From the NCBI GenBank assembly GCA_963731585.1, contig CAVSWC010000012.1, positions 1 through 64,000 on the forward strand: a stretch of 64,000 bases of DNA. Direction: 5' to 3'. The first letter of the stretch is position 1; every line of letters begins with the position of its first letter. Positions 29,105 to 38,118 of the stretch are shown one piece after another. The translations under genes were made by a program, and so were the position numbers. Source of the DNA: CANKHA01 sp963731585. Its GTDB lineage: Bacteria; Pseudomonadota; Alphaproteobacteria; Rhizobiales; Xanthobacteraceae. The notes below the pieces were generated by a model, which did no database searches, was not told the origin of the DNA, and worked only from the letters and a program-made list of their open reading frames with translations.

Positions 29105-30151
29105 TTAGCGCGCCATCACCTCGATTTCGCCATCGACGCCGGTGATGACTTTGAAGCCGCGCTCGTAAACCTTGCCCTCGTTGCGGGCAATGGCGCGGTA
29201 GTCGCCTTCCGCCAGGATGTAGCGCGGGAAAGCGCCGATTGATTCCTTGATCACGTCGCCCGACGGCGTCATCACCGACCAGGCGGTATTCGCCAGCGCC
29301 TCGCCGCCCGGGGCGCTGACCAGCTTCAGCGTCACAATCGCTGCGCGGTGATTGACCGCCACGTCGGTGAGCTTGCCCGACTGCACGCGGATGTCCGAGC
29401 GCACGACGGCGTTGGCGTCGCCGTAATTGGAAACGATGTAATAGGTGCCCTCCGGCAAGGGCACCACGTCGCCGGTCACCACGTTCTGCGCGATCGGCCG
29501 CCGGTCGGTCGGCTCAAACTGACTGCCTTTGTAGATGTCGAAAGAGACCTGGCTCGGCGGGATGCGCGAGTCCCCTACCCGGCCTTCGACCCGCAATCCA
29601 CCTGCCTTGATCTCGAAAACCTCGCGCACGGCTTCCGAGCGCAATTGCACCGGCTTCACCGCGCTGGCGAGCCCGAAGCTGACATGCACGACATAACCGC
29701 CCGCGGGCAGCAGCAAGGTCGGCGTAGCCGCCTTTTCTTCCTTTATGAGCTTGAACACGCCGTTATGGTCCGGCTTGTCGGAATAGATGCGCCAGAGCAG
29801 CCCGCCGGTGATGCCCGGCGGCTCCGGGCCGAAACGTGCGGCCAACATGAGCGGCACCTGACCGGCGGGAATGGCAGGCGCGCCCTGTGCCGGCGCGCCA
29901 CCTGATGGCGCGACACTGGGGCCGGACGCATTCGGCGGGGAACCGATCACCCCGCCGCCCGGCGGCGTGAGGCTGATCGCCGGTGGCGTCGGAACAGACG
30001 GGATGGGAGCGGGCGGAATTGGCGGGCCAAAAATCGAATTGCCCCACTGCGCCGAAGCAGATTGAGGCATCCAAAGCGCACAAATGACTATGGCAGCCTG
30101 CACAATCCGGCAGGCTCCGGTACAAAGCCCCGACGTCGTCATGCCTGCCAT
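29105..30151 (-). CDS. Secreted hypothetical protein with proline-rich linker
   Basis: The 348-residue protein has a signal peptide (ending SASAQWG), then a Pro/Gly/Ala-rich stretch of about 60 residues, then repeated beta-sandwich-like segments (LLLPAGGYVVHVSFGLASA, VPLPEGTYYIVSNYGDAN, YILAEGDYRAIARNEGK). The recurring pattern of Gly-Tyr/Asp-Tyr turns suggests three or four carboxypeptidase-regulatory-like or PEGA-like units. It is probably periplasmic. The function is unknown. Its start faces the compound repeat element at 30170-30399. Confidence 0.65.
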   Translation of the reverse strand: MAGMTTSGLCTGACRIVQAAIVICALWMPQSASAQWGNSIFGPPIPPAPIPSVPTPPAISLTPPGGGVIGSPPNASGPSVAPSGGAPAQGAPAIPAGQVPLMLAARFGPEPPGITGGLLWRIYSDKPDHNGVFKLIKEEKAATPTLLLPAGGYVVHVSFGLASAVKPVQLRSEAVREVFEIKAGGLRVEGRVGDSRIPPSQVSFDIYKGSQFEPTDRRPIAQNVVTGDVVPLPEGTYYIVSNYGDANAVVRSDIRVQSGKLTDVAVNHRAAIVTLKLVSAPGGEALANTAWSVMTPSGDVIKESIGAFPRYILAEGDYRAIARNEGKVYERGFKVITGVDGEIEVMAR

Positions 30152-30169
30152 TTCGACCGCAATCGCGGC

Positions 30170-30399
30170 GATTTCAAGCCAGTTCCTCCAAGAGCTTTCC
30201 GCAGGTGGTATAGGAACTTCAAATCGGCGCCACTAGTGCCCCGCTTCCGAAGTTCGTGATACGCCACTGCACACTCTTACACGAACTTCGGAAGCAAAGG
30301 GGCACTAGCACGTTATGATTTCTAGTGGCGCTTTTCGATTTGAAGTTCCTCCAAGAGCTTTCCGCAGGTGGTATAGGAACTTCAAATCGGCGCCACTAG
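30170..30399. repeat. Compound two-hairpin element, copy 1
   Basis: Hairpin B (30233-30308) has an outer 9-bp stem CTAGTGCCC/GGGCACTAG, an inner perfect 16-bp stem GCTTCCGAAGTTCGTG and a 21-base loop. After a 13-base spacer, hairpin A (30322-30399) has an outer 10-bp stem CTAGTGGCGC/GCGCCACTAG, an inner perfect 14-bp stem GATTTGAAGTTCCT and a 24-base loop. A left-truncated second copy of A (30181-30236) precedes B and is identical to 30344-30399 over 56 bp. Units join at shared CTAG. An inverted copy lies at 60927-61086. Confidence 0.9.
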
Positions 30400-30408
30400 G
30401 AGCCCAGA

Positions 30409-30978
30409 ATGCCGGACGCAATCGATCTGCTCAAGACCCGCCGTTCCGTCAAGCCGATGGAACTGGCCGGACCGGGACCTGCTGCCTCCGAGGTCGAGAC
30501 CATCTTAACCATCGCTTCGCGGGTGCCCGACCACGGCAAGCTCACGCCCTGGCGCTTCATTGTGTTTGAAGGCGATGCGCGCCTTGCCGCAGGCGACAAG
30601 ATCGCCGCGGCCTTCGTCGCGAAATATCCCGATGCCGCGCAGGATCAGGTGGACAAGGAACGCGACCGGCTGGCGCGCGCGCCGTTGGTGATTGCAGTGG
30701 TCAGCCGGGCCGCCGAGCATAAGAAGATTCCGGAATGGGAGCAGGTTCTTTCCGCCGGCGCCGCCGCCATGAGCCTCGTCTTGGCCGCTCATGCGCTCGG
30801 CTATGCCGCCAATTGGATCACCGAGTGGTACGCTTACGACCGCCGCGTGCTTGATTCATTTGGAGTGGGTCCGCAGGAACGTCTCGCCGGATTCATTCAT
30901 ATCGGCCGCGCGAAGGGTCCGGCTGAAGACCGCGACCGCCCCCCGCTGGGCGAGATCGTCACGCGATACGCGGGTTAA
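30409..30978 (+). CDS. Nitroreductase family protein
   Basis: This 189-residue FMN enzyme has LLKTRRSVKPMELAGPGP with the RRS flavin phosphate-binding motif, ASRVPDHGKLTPWRFIV, and the C-terminal AHALGYAANWITEWYAYDRR with GFIHIGRAKG. It fits the YdjA-like branch, which reduces nitro compounds or quinones with NAD(P)H. Its ribosome binding site AGGAG (30398-30402) is formed across the end of the repeat element and the adjoining bases, so the element may influence its translation. Confidence 0.9.
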   Translation: MPDAIDLLKTRRSVKPMELAGPGPAASEVETILTIASRVPDHGKLTPWRFIVFEGDARLAAGDKIAAAFVAKYPDAAQDQVDKERDRLARAPLVIAVVSRAAEHKKIPEWEQVLSAGAAAMSLVLAAHALGYAANWITEWYAYDRRVLDSFGVGPQERLAGFIHIGRAKGPAEDRDRPPLGEIVTRYAG

Positions 30979-31077
30979 CTCTCAAGTCGAAGCGGTTTCG
31001 GATTTTCACCATAGTTACGTGATCCGCTTGTTTGCTGGCCGACGGCGGCCGGATCATAGCGGCCGGTTCGGAGGGTC

Positions 31078-32077
31078 TTGTCCGTGTTTGAGGTTTTTAC
31101 TGCGGCGCGCACGAAACGGAGATCAGATGGGCGGGGAAGCTTCCGCGCCCGTGCTCCTAAGCGGCCGAGCGTGGCGCTCGCGCTCGGCGGCGGTGCCGCG
31201 CGCGGCTTCGCGCATATCGGTGTGCTGCGCGCGCTGGTCGCCAAGGGCATCACGCCCGACATCATCGTCGGCACATCCATCGGCGCTGTCGCGGGCGGTT
31301 GTTTCGCCGGCGGCGTGCTCGATACCATGGAGCAGTGGGCGCGCGGACTCACCGTCGCGCGGCGTGCTCGGCTATCTCGATGTCAGCCTCTCCGGCTCAG
31401 GCCTGATCGGCGGCAACCGGCTGGCCAGTCATCTGGAAGCCGCGCTCGCCAAGACCATGATCGAGGATCTGCCGATCCGTTTTGCCGCGATTGCCACCGA
31501 GGTGCGCACCGGCCACGAGATCTGGCTCACTCATGGCCGCCTGGTAGAAGCGCTGCGGGCATCCTATGCGCTGCCCGGCATCTTCCCGCCCGTGCGGATC
31601 GGCGGCCGCTGGCTGGTCGATGGCGCGCTGGTCAATCCGGTGCCGGTTTCGGCGGCGCGCGCACTCGGCGCCCGCGTGGTCATCGCCGTCAACCTCAACG
31701 CCGATCAATTCGGCCGCGGCATCACCATCGTCAGCCACGGCTCCGATGCCAGTGACGATGAGCCGGTCGAACTGCCGAAGCCGGCCAACCGGATCGGCGC
31801 CTTCTTCAGCGCCGAACGCGCGCTCAAGCGCCAGTTCCTCGGCGATGCCGGCCGCCCCGGCCTCTCGACCGTGATGGTGGACGCCTTCAATGTAATGCAG
31901 GATCGCATCACGCGCTCGCGGCTGGCCGGCGACCCGCCTGACGTTTCAATCAATCCGCGGCTCGGACCCGTCGGCTGGTTCGACTTCCATCGCGCCGAGG
32001 AAGCCATCAGGCTAGGCCAGGAAGCCGCCGACAAGGCGAGCGAGACGATCAACGAGGCGATCACCGCGCTGACTTAA
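31078..32077 (+). CDS. Patatin-like phospholipase family protein (frameshifted)
   Basis: This resembles the RssA/YchK patatin group. ALALGGGAARGFAHIGVL is the oxyanion-hole region, GTSIGA is the lipase box with the nucleophilic serine, and WLVDGALVNPVPV holds the dyad aspartate. The first two motifs and the last lie in different frames, joined by a +1 change near 31355. The start may be TTG at 31078 or GTG at 31084. It probably cleaves membrane phospholipids. It follows the nitroreductase gene and may be cotranscribed. Confidence 0.85.
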
Positions 32078-32164
32078 ACATCGCGGCTTTTTTGGTGCGG
32101 GATAATCGTCAGCGGCGAACCGGTTTCCCATCCCGGATCAAGTCCGGGACAGGCTTTCGCCGGA

Positions 32165-32596
32165 TCACGCGGTCTGGATGTAACTCTTCAACGCGTCGGA
32201 TTCCTGCTCCATCTCCACGATGCGATGCTTTACCACGTCGCCGATCGAGATGATCCCGACGAGCCGGCCCTGCTCGATCACCGGCACATGACGGAATTTG
32301 CCGGCGGTCATCCGCTCCATGATGGAGTGGAGGGTTTCGTCCAGCGTGCAGGTGACGACTTTGCGGGTCATCACCTGCGAGACCGGCTCCTGCAACGCAG
32401 CGCCGCCGCGCTCGGAGATCGCGCGCACAATGTCACGTTCGGAAAGGATGCCAACGAGCCGGTCGTCAGCGCCGAGCACTACCACCGCTCCGATGCGGCG
32501 TTCGGCCAGGAGTTTCGCCGCGGCATCAAGCGACACGCTCGGCTCCAGAGTGACGACGTCGCCGCCTTTGGTCTCAACAATCGATTTGACGATCAT
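32165..32596 (-). CDS. CBS-domain protein
   Basis: The 143-residue protein consists of a CBS pair: AAKLLAERRIGAVVVLGADDRLVGILSERDIVRAI and SIMERMTAGKFRHVPVIEQGRLVGIISIGDVVKHR. CBS pairs bind adenosine nucleotides and regulate partner proteins. Stand-alone versions of this size are common in rhizobia. No effector domain is attached. It is convergent with the patatin gene, an order that I recall from related genomes. Confidence 0.92.
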   Translation of the reverse strand: MIVKSIVETKGGDVVTLEPSVSLDAAAKLLAERRIGAVVVLGADDRLVGILSERDIVRAISERGGAALQEPVSQVMTRKVVTCTLDETLHSIMERMTAGKFRHVPVIEQGRLVGIISIGDVVKHRIVEMEQESDALKSYIQTA

Positions 32597-32664
32597 CGCG
32601 CCCTCCTTGCTTTCCAGTGCTTACGCCATGATCCACCCGCGGCGCTACACCCGCAAGTCGTTTC

Positions 32665-33424
32665 TCACTGCGGCATGTCCTCGCCGCCCTCTTGCAAGCG
32701 CACCGCCCGCGGCACCGGATCAAAGAGCGAAAACAACATCAGGCCCGCGAGAAAGCCGCCGATATGCGCTTCCCATGCCACAGACTGGCCGGCTCCTCCC
32801 AGCGGCGTGGCGCCGAGGCCAAAGAGCAGGTTGAGGCCAAACCACACGACAAGAAAGACGAAAATGCGGGGATCACGTAAAGCTGAAAGCAGCGGCAAAG
32901 CGCGAACGTGATAGGCGCGCTCGTCTTTCTGCTGCCAGAGCGCAATCGGACCATGCGGCTGGAAGGCAAACCGAATAGCCGCCGCCATCATCCCCGACAC
33001 CGCGGCTGAAGCGCCGATCACCGGAAATACCTCTCCCACATGCGTGATCAGATGCGCGGCGGCCCCGGCCGCCGCGGTCGCTGCGAAGAACAGCAGAAAC
33101 CGCGCCGTGCCAAAGCGCCGCGCCACTGCGCTGCCGAAGGGAACGAACCAAAGCGAATTCATGCCGAGATGCGCAATATCGGCGTGAATCAGCGCATAGC
33201 TGACGAAGGTCCAGATCTGCGCTCCGAATGCCCCCGGGCCAGGCGCCTTCGAGCAGGAGCGCGGCGTCGTAGCGCGCCGGGATGAAGGCAAACAACATCA
33301 GCAGATCGAGATCCTGCCCGGCGTCGAGCACTAAGAATCGGAAGACATGGATGCCGGCGAACACCGCGAGCGCGGCAACGATCACCGCCGGAATGTTGAA
33401 GATCGGCTCTGAGGATTGATTCAC
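32665..33424 (-). CDS. Rhomboid family intramembrane serine protease (frameshifted)
   Basis: The membrane protein has the rhomboid core. WTFVSYALIHADIAHLGMNSLW holds the HxxxN element, VIGASAAVSGMMAAA carries the catalytic serine in GxSxxxS form, and VAWEAHIGGFLAGL carries the catalytic His. The N-terminal helix (SEPIFNIPAVIVAALAVFAG) is in another frame, with a +1 change near 33240. It would cleave membrane proteins within the bilayer. The substrate is unknown. A minus-strand terminator lies 66 bases upstream of its start. Confidence 0.9.
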
Positions 33425-33489
33425 GGCGGGTCCCTGCGCCTGCCCACATAGGCTTCCGCAGCGCCATCGGCAAGCGAGGCGGCGCGCAA

Positions 33490-33514
33490 AAAGAAGGAGG
33501 GCGCTAAGCCCTCC
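33490..33514 (-). terminator. Orphan intrinsic terminator on the minus strand
   Basis: Read on the minus strand, a 7-bp stem GGAGGGC/GCCCTCC with a five-base loop is followed by TTCTTTTTG. No minus-strand gene lies between it and 33808, so it would end an unannotated transcript or act as a leader terminator for the rhomboid gene. Confidence 0.6.
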
Positions 33515-33807
33515 CTCCCGGAGCCTCTACGTGGTCGATGTGTCAGCTACCCACGATCCGCGGCGCCAGTCACGTCTCCACCCTTCCCGCCGAACTTACG
33601 CGCAGAAACTAGCGGATCGCGCATCGCGCGCAAGCGCTAAGCGGAATTAATGCTAACGCGCGAGCAGCGCAGGCGTTAACGCGTGACGTCGTGGCGGCGG
33701 CACGGTCCCTGCTCCTCCAATCAATGAAGACGCAACCCGCGCACCGGATGTCCCGACAAGGGACAAGCCAAACCGAAGCATGCGCGACAATAAGACAGGA
33801 GCAAGGA
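33515..33807. other. Intergenic region, possible small RNA on the minus strand
   Basis: No protein-coding frame is convincing here. The orphan minus-strand terminator at 33490-33514 suggests a transcript that starts in this stretch. Several short inverted GC motifs (GCGCATCGCGCGC, GCGTTAACGC) are present. The right part should hold the promoter of the PAS gene. Confidence 0.35.
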
Positions 33808-34377
33808 ATGAAGCATGCATCAAGCCACGACGTGTTCGAATACTGGAATGAACGGCGGGGCCATCGCATCGCTCCCGAGCGCGGAGACATCGAGCCCGGC
33901 CGGATCCGGCGCGCGCTCGCCGATACCTTCATCCTCGCCCAGGATGCCCAGGGAACCTATCGCTTTCGCCTTGCCGGCACACGCAGCTGCGCGTTGTTTT
34001 GCCGGGAGTTGAAAGGCGCGGAGTTCATTGCGTTGTGGGCCCAGCCGGAACAAGCCGACATGCGAAAGCTGATCACGGCTGCGACCGAGGAATCCGCCGG
34101 TTTCATCGCCGGCGTGAGCGGACGCAACACGGACGGCGCAATGATTGACCTCGAATTGCTGCTGCTGCCGCTTCGGCATCGCCCTCGCCCTCAAATGCGG
34201 CTCCTTGGCGTGCTGGCCCCACTCGTGCCGCCTTATTGGCTGGGAACGACCCCGGTCGAAGGCTTGACCTGCGGTACGATACGCTACCTCGATCCGGGTT
34301 CTGAGCATGTCATAGCGCCGCGTGTTCGTCCTCGGTATGGAAAATGGCCGGGTGCGCCGCGGCTTGACCATCTATAA
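33808..34377 (+). CDS. PAS_5 domain protein
   Basis: The 189-residue protein matches the short alphaproteobacterial PAS_5 family: HDVFEYWNERRGHRIAPERGDIEPGRIRRALADTFIL at the start and RFRLAGTRSCALFCRELKGAEF in the middle. It has no output domain. These soluble proteins probably sense a small ligand or redox state; a close partner gene (PilZ) follows. The ATG at 33808 has AGGAGCAAGGA just upstream and agrees with the family start. Confidence 0.85.
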   Translation: MKHASSHDVFEYWNERRGHRIAPERGDIEPGRIRRALADTFILAQDAQGTYRFRLAGTRSCALFCRELKGAEFIALWAQPEQADMRKLITAATEESAGFIAGVSGRNTDGAMIDLELLLLPLRHRPRPQMRLLGVLAPLVPPYWLGTTPVEGLTCGTIRYLDPGSEHVIAPRVRPRYGKWPGAPRLDHL

Positions 34378-34487
34378 CGGCGGCCGCTCATGACGCAGGG
34401 CCTGGGCTCGATAGCGGAGTAAACGCAGCGTTAAGGATAGCTGCCTATCGTGCTTGCGATCGAATTCTGCGGAAGGAGGCGTTGTTG

Positions 34488-35105
34488 GTGGGGCGTTCAC
34501 AAGCGAGAAGCCTGCCGTTGAATGAGGAGCGCCGCCGGCATCAACGGGTCAGGATCGATCTGCTTGGCCGCCTGATGCTGGAAAATCGCCAGGAATACCC
34601 CTGCCGGATCATTAATATGTCCCCTGGCGGCGCCGCCGTCATGGCCGACACCCCCGGCAAGGTCGGCGAACGTGTGATTGCCTATGTCGACCACCTCGGC
34701 CGGCTGGAAGGCAAGATCGCCCGGGAATTCGAAGGCGGCTTCGCCATATCGATCGGAGCAACGCCGCGCAAACGCGAAAAACTCGCCGCCCAGCTGACCT
34801 GGCTCGCCAACCGCCAAATCCTGAATCTTCCCGAAGACCGCCGCCACGGCCGTATCGTTCCGCGCAACCCGATGGCCCAACTGATCCTGCCGAGCGGGGT
34901 CACGATCACCTGTCGCGTCATCGACATTTCGCTGTCCGGCGCCGCAATCGCGGTCCCGCCCGCGCAATTGCCGCCGGTCGGAACTGCGGTTACGATTGGC
35001 AAGACTCCCGGACGCGTGGTTCGCCACATCGACGACGGCTTCGCTATCGAGTTCAGCCGGCTGCTACACCCCGATTCCGTAGAAGAGAACGTCACCGGCG
35101 CGTAA
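34488..35105 (+). CDS. Tandem PilZ-domain protein
   Basis: Two PilZ-like halves are visible. Residues 15-90 have ERRRHQRVRIDLLGRLM and the NMSPGGAAVMA motif that together bind cyclic di-GMP. Residues 110-195 have RRHGRIVPRNPMAQL and VIDISLSGAAIAV. The second copy retains DxSxxG, while its Arg cluster is less canonical. It is probably a cytoplasmic c-di-GMP receptor for motility or envelope control. GTG at 34488 is preceded by AGGAGG at an ideal 8-base spacing, so I prefer it to the TTG codons at 34482 and 34485. Confidence 0.85.
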   Translation: MGRSQARSLPLNEERRRHQRVRIDLLGRLMLENRQEYPCRIINMSPGGAAVMADTPGKVGERVIAYVDHLGRLEGKIAREFEGGFAISIGATPRKREKLAAQLTWLANRQILNLPEDRRHGRIVPRNPMAQLILPSGVTITCRVIDISLSGAAIAVPPAQLPPVGTAVTIGKTPGRVVRHIDDGFAIEFSRLLHPDSVEENVTGA

Positions 35106-35425
35106 ACGCCGAGACCGCTGCCGGAGCGATAACCGCCTTTCCCACGTTGTAAGACCGCTTTCCGGGACCTGATCCCTTTTCACACTAAGGTTAAGTCGCG
35201 CGCCCACCCAGCGCGTGCGGCCGCGCTGTTGCTATGTGCAGCACCTTAATGTTCGAATTTCATCTAAATTTTATCAGATCGAATTTTGTCGGCATTTGAG
35301 TAAAAGAAGAACAGTATTCGACGTGAATTTTAGTCTGCTTGTCTTCAAAGTTACTTGTCAGATTTAGCTGCGATTCAAAGGCTTTGTGCGAAATGTGGTC
35401 GCCTCAGGACGGGAGGGGACCACCA
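35106..35425. other. Intergenic region
   Basis: This 320-base gap is unusually AT-rich from 35240 to 35370 and should hold the promoter of the BTLCP gene. A short hydrophobic open frame runs into that gene from 35339, but the better start is 35426. No RNA gene or repeat was seen. Confidence 0.4.
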
Positions 35426-36052
35426 ATGCGGTGGTGTTCAAAAACAACACTTGCCACCTGCTATCTTCTGGCTGGCATGACTTTGTTGCCGACGCACACA
35501 GCCATGGGCGCGTCGGAACGGCCGGTTTTTATTGCCGTCGGGCAGGAGACCAAGCCGCCGATCGGCTGGAGGCAGTTCTGCACCGACAATCCGCGCGACT
35601 GCGACGCCCAAGGCGGCGGCGCACGCGACGTGGTGCTCAACGCAAAGGCCTGGAGCGATCTCGTTCGCATCAATCGCTGGGCCAACGACAACATCGAACC
35701 AATGACCGACATGGAGCATTGGGGCGTGGGGGAACGTTGGGATTACCCCGACGACGGTTACGGCGACTGCGAAGACTACGTGCTGCTGAAGCGCCAGATG
35801 TTGATGAAGGCCGGATGGCCGCGCAGCGCGTTGCTGGTCACCGTGGTGCGCGACAAGAAAGGCGACGGTCACGCCGTGCTGACGGCAAAGACCGACAAGG
35901 GCGAGTTCATTCTGGACAATCAAAACGAGAGCGTCGTGCTCTGGTCGGAGAGCGGCTACCGCTTCGTGAAGCGCCAGTCGCAGGCTAATCCGAATGCCTG
36001 GGTGGCGCTGGGTGATCCGCCGCCGGCCACCGCCACGGCCAGCGCGCGCTAA
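35426..36052 (+). CDS. Transglutaminase-like cysteine peptidase (BTLCP)
   Basis: This 208-residue protein has a signal peptide (ending TAMGAS) and the BTLCP core. GYGDCEDYVLLKR carries the catalytic cysteine, GDGHAVLT the histidine and FILDNQNE the aspartate. Family members such as LapG are periplasmic proteases that clip adhesins under c-di-GMP control. The tandem PilZ gene just upstream makes a signalling link plausible, but no LapD-like protein is seen here. The ATG at 35426 has GGGAGGGG upstream. Confidence 0.9.
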   Translation: MRWCSKTTLATCYLLAGMTLLPTHTAMGASERPVFIAVGQETKPPIGWRQFCTDNPRDCDAQGGGARDVVLNAKAWSDLVRINRWANDNIEPMTDMEHWGVGERWDYPDDGYGDCEDYVLLKRQMLMKAGWPRSALLVTVVRDKKGDGHAVLTAKTDKGEFILDNQNESVVLWSESGYRFVKRQSQANPNAWVALGDPPPATATASAR

Positions 36053-36203
36053 ATCGAATAGAGGAGATTCGCGGTCCGGTCACGTCCCCACCTCTCCCCG
36101 TCCCAGACCGGGTCGCGAGCGGCCGGCCTTCCCCAAAGGCCGGCCGCACCTTTTTCGGGGCCTCCAAGTGAGGAGCCGCGCTAGGCAAAGCGTATCGATC
36201 TCA

Positions 36204-36734
36204 TCAATCGATCCGCTTGAGGCCCTTGGCGTAGCGCTTCCATCGCCGGACATAGATGTCGGCGCCTTCGCGGATCATCTGCATGATGCTGTCGTCGACA
36301 CTGCGGATCGCGCGCGCTGGCGCGCCGACGATCAGCGAATTGTCGGGAAAGACCTTGCCTTCGGTCACCAGCGCGCCGGCGCCAACCAGCGAATTCTTTC
36401 CGATCTTCACGCCATTGAGCAGGATCGCGCCCATGCCGATCAGGCTGTTATCGTCTACCGTGCAGCCGTGCATGATGACGTTGTGGCCGATCACGCAATT
36501 GCTGCCGATCGTCATCGGGAACCCGAGGTCGGTATGCAGCGTCGCGTTGTCCTGGATCTGCGAGCGCTCGCCAAGCTCGATCCACTCATTATCGCCGCGC
36601 ACGACGGCGCCGAACCAGACGCTGGCCTCGTGCTTCAGCCGCACCTTGCCGATCAGCACCGCCGTGTCGGCGACCCAGTAAGTGCCCGCCTCAGGAAACT
36701 CCGGCGCCTGCCCGTCAAGCGCGTAGATCGTCAT
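36204..36734 (-). CDS. Gamma-carbonic anhydrase family protein
   Basis: The 176-residue left-handed beta-helix protein starts MTIYALDGQAPEFPEAGTYW. It has repeated hexapeptides (VWFGAVVRGDNEW, IGERSQIQ-like LGERSQIQDNATLHTD, IGHNVIMHGCTV, IGMGAILLNG). The zinc ligands are in TLHTD and GHNVIMHG. It is a trimer of the CamH/YrdA type; activity as carbonic anhydrase is often low in this group. I start at 36734. The open frame reaches 36815, but the added residues are not family-like. Confidence 0.9.
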   Translation of the reverse strand: MTIYALDGQAPEFPEAGTYWVADTAVLIGKVRLKHEASVWFGAVVRGDNEWIELGERSQIQDNATLHTDLGFPMTIGSNCVIGHNVIMHGCTVDDNSLIGMGAILLNGVKIGKNSLVGAGALVTEGKVFPDNSLIVGAPARAIRSVDDSIMQMIREGADIYVRRWKRYAKGLKRID

Positions 36735-36836
36735 TCGCGTCTCCGTGTCGCGCGCATGATATTTTGTTCGGCAAACCGATTCCCTTGCCGGATCATGCGC
36801 GGAACAACTTGCCATGCTGCCGAGGGTTTGGCGAGG

Positions 36837-37169
36837 TCAGGCGCCGAACAAGCCCAGCGCATGCAGGGTCATGATCATCACCGTGCCCGACATCATGCTC
36901 CAGAATCCCGCAAGAACCGTGGCGAGCATGACGAACTCGAGACGGCGGCCAACCAGCCGGCGAGCGCGCAACGTGTTGCGCATGATGATGAAGGGCGCGG
37001 CAAAAACCAGGACGGGCACTGCGGCGAAGGTGGAAGGAGTCGGCCCGTTATTCAACAGGCGAAAGCTCGCGGGACGCTCTGTGATGTACTGATAGCCTGT
37101 CGCGATGAGGCCCGCGAAGGCAAACCCCAACACCAGGGCAAGAAACGGCTCGACCAGCTCGGGAGACAC
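36837..37169 (-). CDS. Small integral membrane protein
   Basis: This 110-residue protein has four predicted helices, with GFAFAGLIATGYQYIT, PVLVFAAPFIIMRNTL and LEFVMLATVLAGFWSMMSG as the clearest. It resembles conserved rhizobial membrane proteins without a named role. It is divergent from the gene at 37357 and ends 103 bases upstream of the gamma-carbonic anhydrase start on the same strand. Confidence 0.65.
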   Translation of the reverse strand: MSPELVEPFLALVLGFAFAGLIATGYQYITERPASFRLLNNGPTPSTFAAVPVLVFAAPFIIMRNTLRARRLVGRRLEFVMLATVLAGFWSMMSGTVMIMTLHALGLFGA

Positions 37170-37356
37170 GAAAATCCTCGCGCACCAGGGATAACGATGG
37201 GAATTTTCGCCGCCCGGCCGCTCCCACGCCAGCGGATAGTAAATGAAAGGTTAATAGCGCCTTTGACGCGCGGCTGCCTTCGCTCTTTGGCGTCGCGTGC
37301 GCCGTGCCATAATCGCCTTTGATTCGTTTGGTGTTTTCCATGCAAAGGACGTGACC

Positions 37357-38094
37357 ATGAGCTACGCGAGGGACGCACGATCCCCGCGTCGCGCGCGTAA
37401 AGCCACGCGCAGCCTGCTCCTGCTGCCCTTTCTGATTTTCCTCGGCGTGAGTTCGATCGCGGTGGGCTACGTGGGTTATGTGCTGTGGCCGCGCTGGCCC
37501 GGGCCGGCCGTTGCGCCCGATACGCCGTCGCTGCCGATCATCGTGGGCGGCACCGCCTTCAACGTGCCGCCGGCGGCGATCCGGCGTCCGGTACAGCGCA
37601 AGCCGGGCACGCAGGAGCGGATCGATCTCGTTTTCGTGTGGCCGTCGCTCGCGCCACCCGCGAACGCCGCGGAAGCGGGACCGCAGGGCCCTTCGGCCGG
37701 TGCCGAGGCCGCGCATCCGTTCGAGCGCATTTTCTTTGCCATCGCGGCCAGCGACGGCGGCCCCTCGCCGCTGGAGCGAATGCAGACGATCTACCGGCGC
37801 TATCTCGCGCCTGAAACGCTGTCGGCGCCCAGCGGGCTGATCATGCTCGCCTTCAGGAAAGATACGCCCTATCAGGGCGAGGACATGTTCTACACGCCGG
37901 ACATGCCGGAGCGCTTCATTCTGCGCTGTACGCGCGATGGCTTGGGGCCGACCCCCGGCACCTGCCTGCATGAGCGGCGCATCGGCGGCGCCGATATCAC
38001 CGTGCGCTTTCCGCGCGCGTGGCTTGCTGACTGGGCCAGCGTGGCCGACGGCATCGATCGCTTGATTTCCCGGCTACAGTCGCACACGCACTAA
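37357..38094 (+). CDS. Membrane-anchored hypothetical protein
   Basis: The 245-residue protein has a basic N-terminus, one membrane helix (SLLLLPFLIFLGVSSIAVGYVGYVLW) and a periplasmic domain of about 200 residues. NVPPAAIRRPVQRKPGTQERIDLVFVWP and MFYTPDMPERFILRCTRDG are its most distinct parts. Similar proteins occur widely in Bradyrhizobium-like genomes with no known function. The start at 37357 fits the membrane helix; the frame is open from 37297. Confidence 0.7.
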   Translation: MSYARDARSPRRARKATRSLLLLPFLIFLGVSSIAVGYVGYVLWPRWPGPAVAPDTPSLPIIVGGTAFNVPPAAIRRPVQRKPGTQERIDLVFVWPSLAPPANAAEAGPQGPSAGAEAAHPFERIFFAIAASDGGPSPLERMQTIYRRYLAPETLSAPSGLIMLAFRKDTPYQGEDMFYTPDMPERFILRCTRDGLGPTPGTCLHERRIGGADITVRFPRAWLADWASVADGIDRLISRLQSHTH

Positions 38095-38118
38095 ATCCAA
38101 GCAACTGAAACTCGGAAG

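Noticed and set aside
30062..30259. Short plus-strand frames through the hairpin element (also 30315-30569)
   Set aside because: They share peptide sequence only because the 56-bp repeat is duplicated; no binding site or family match.
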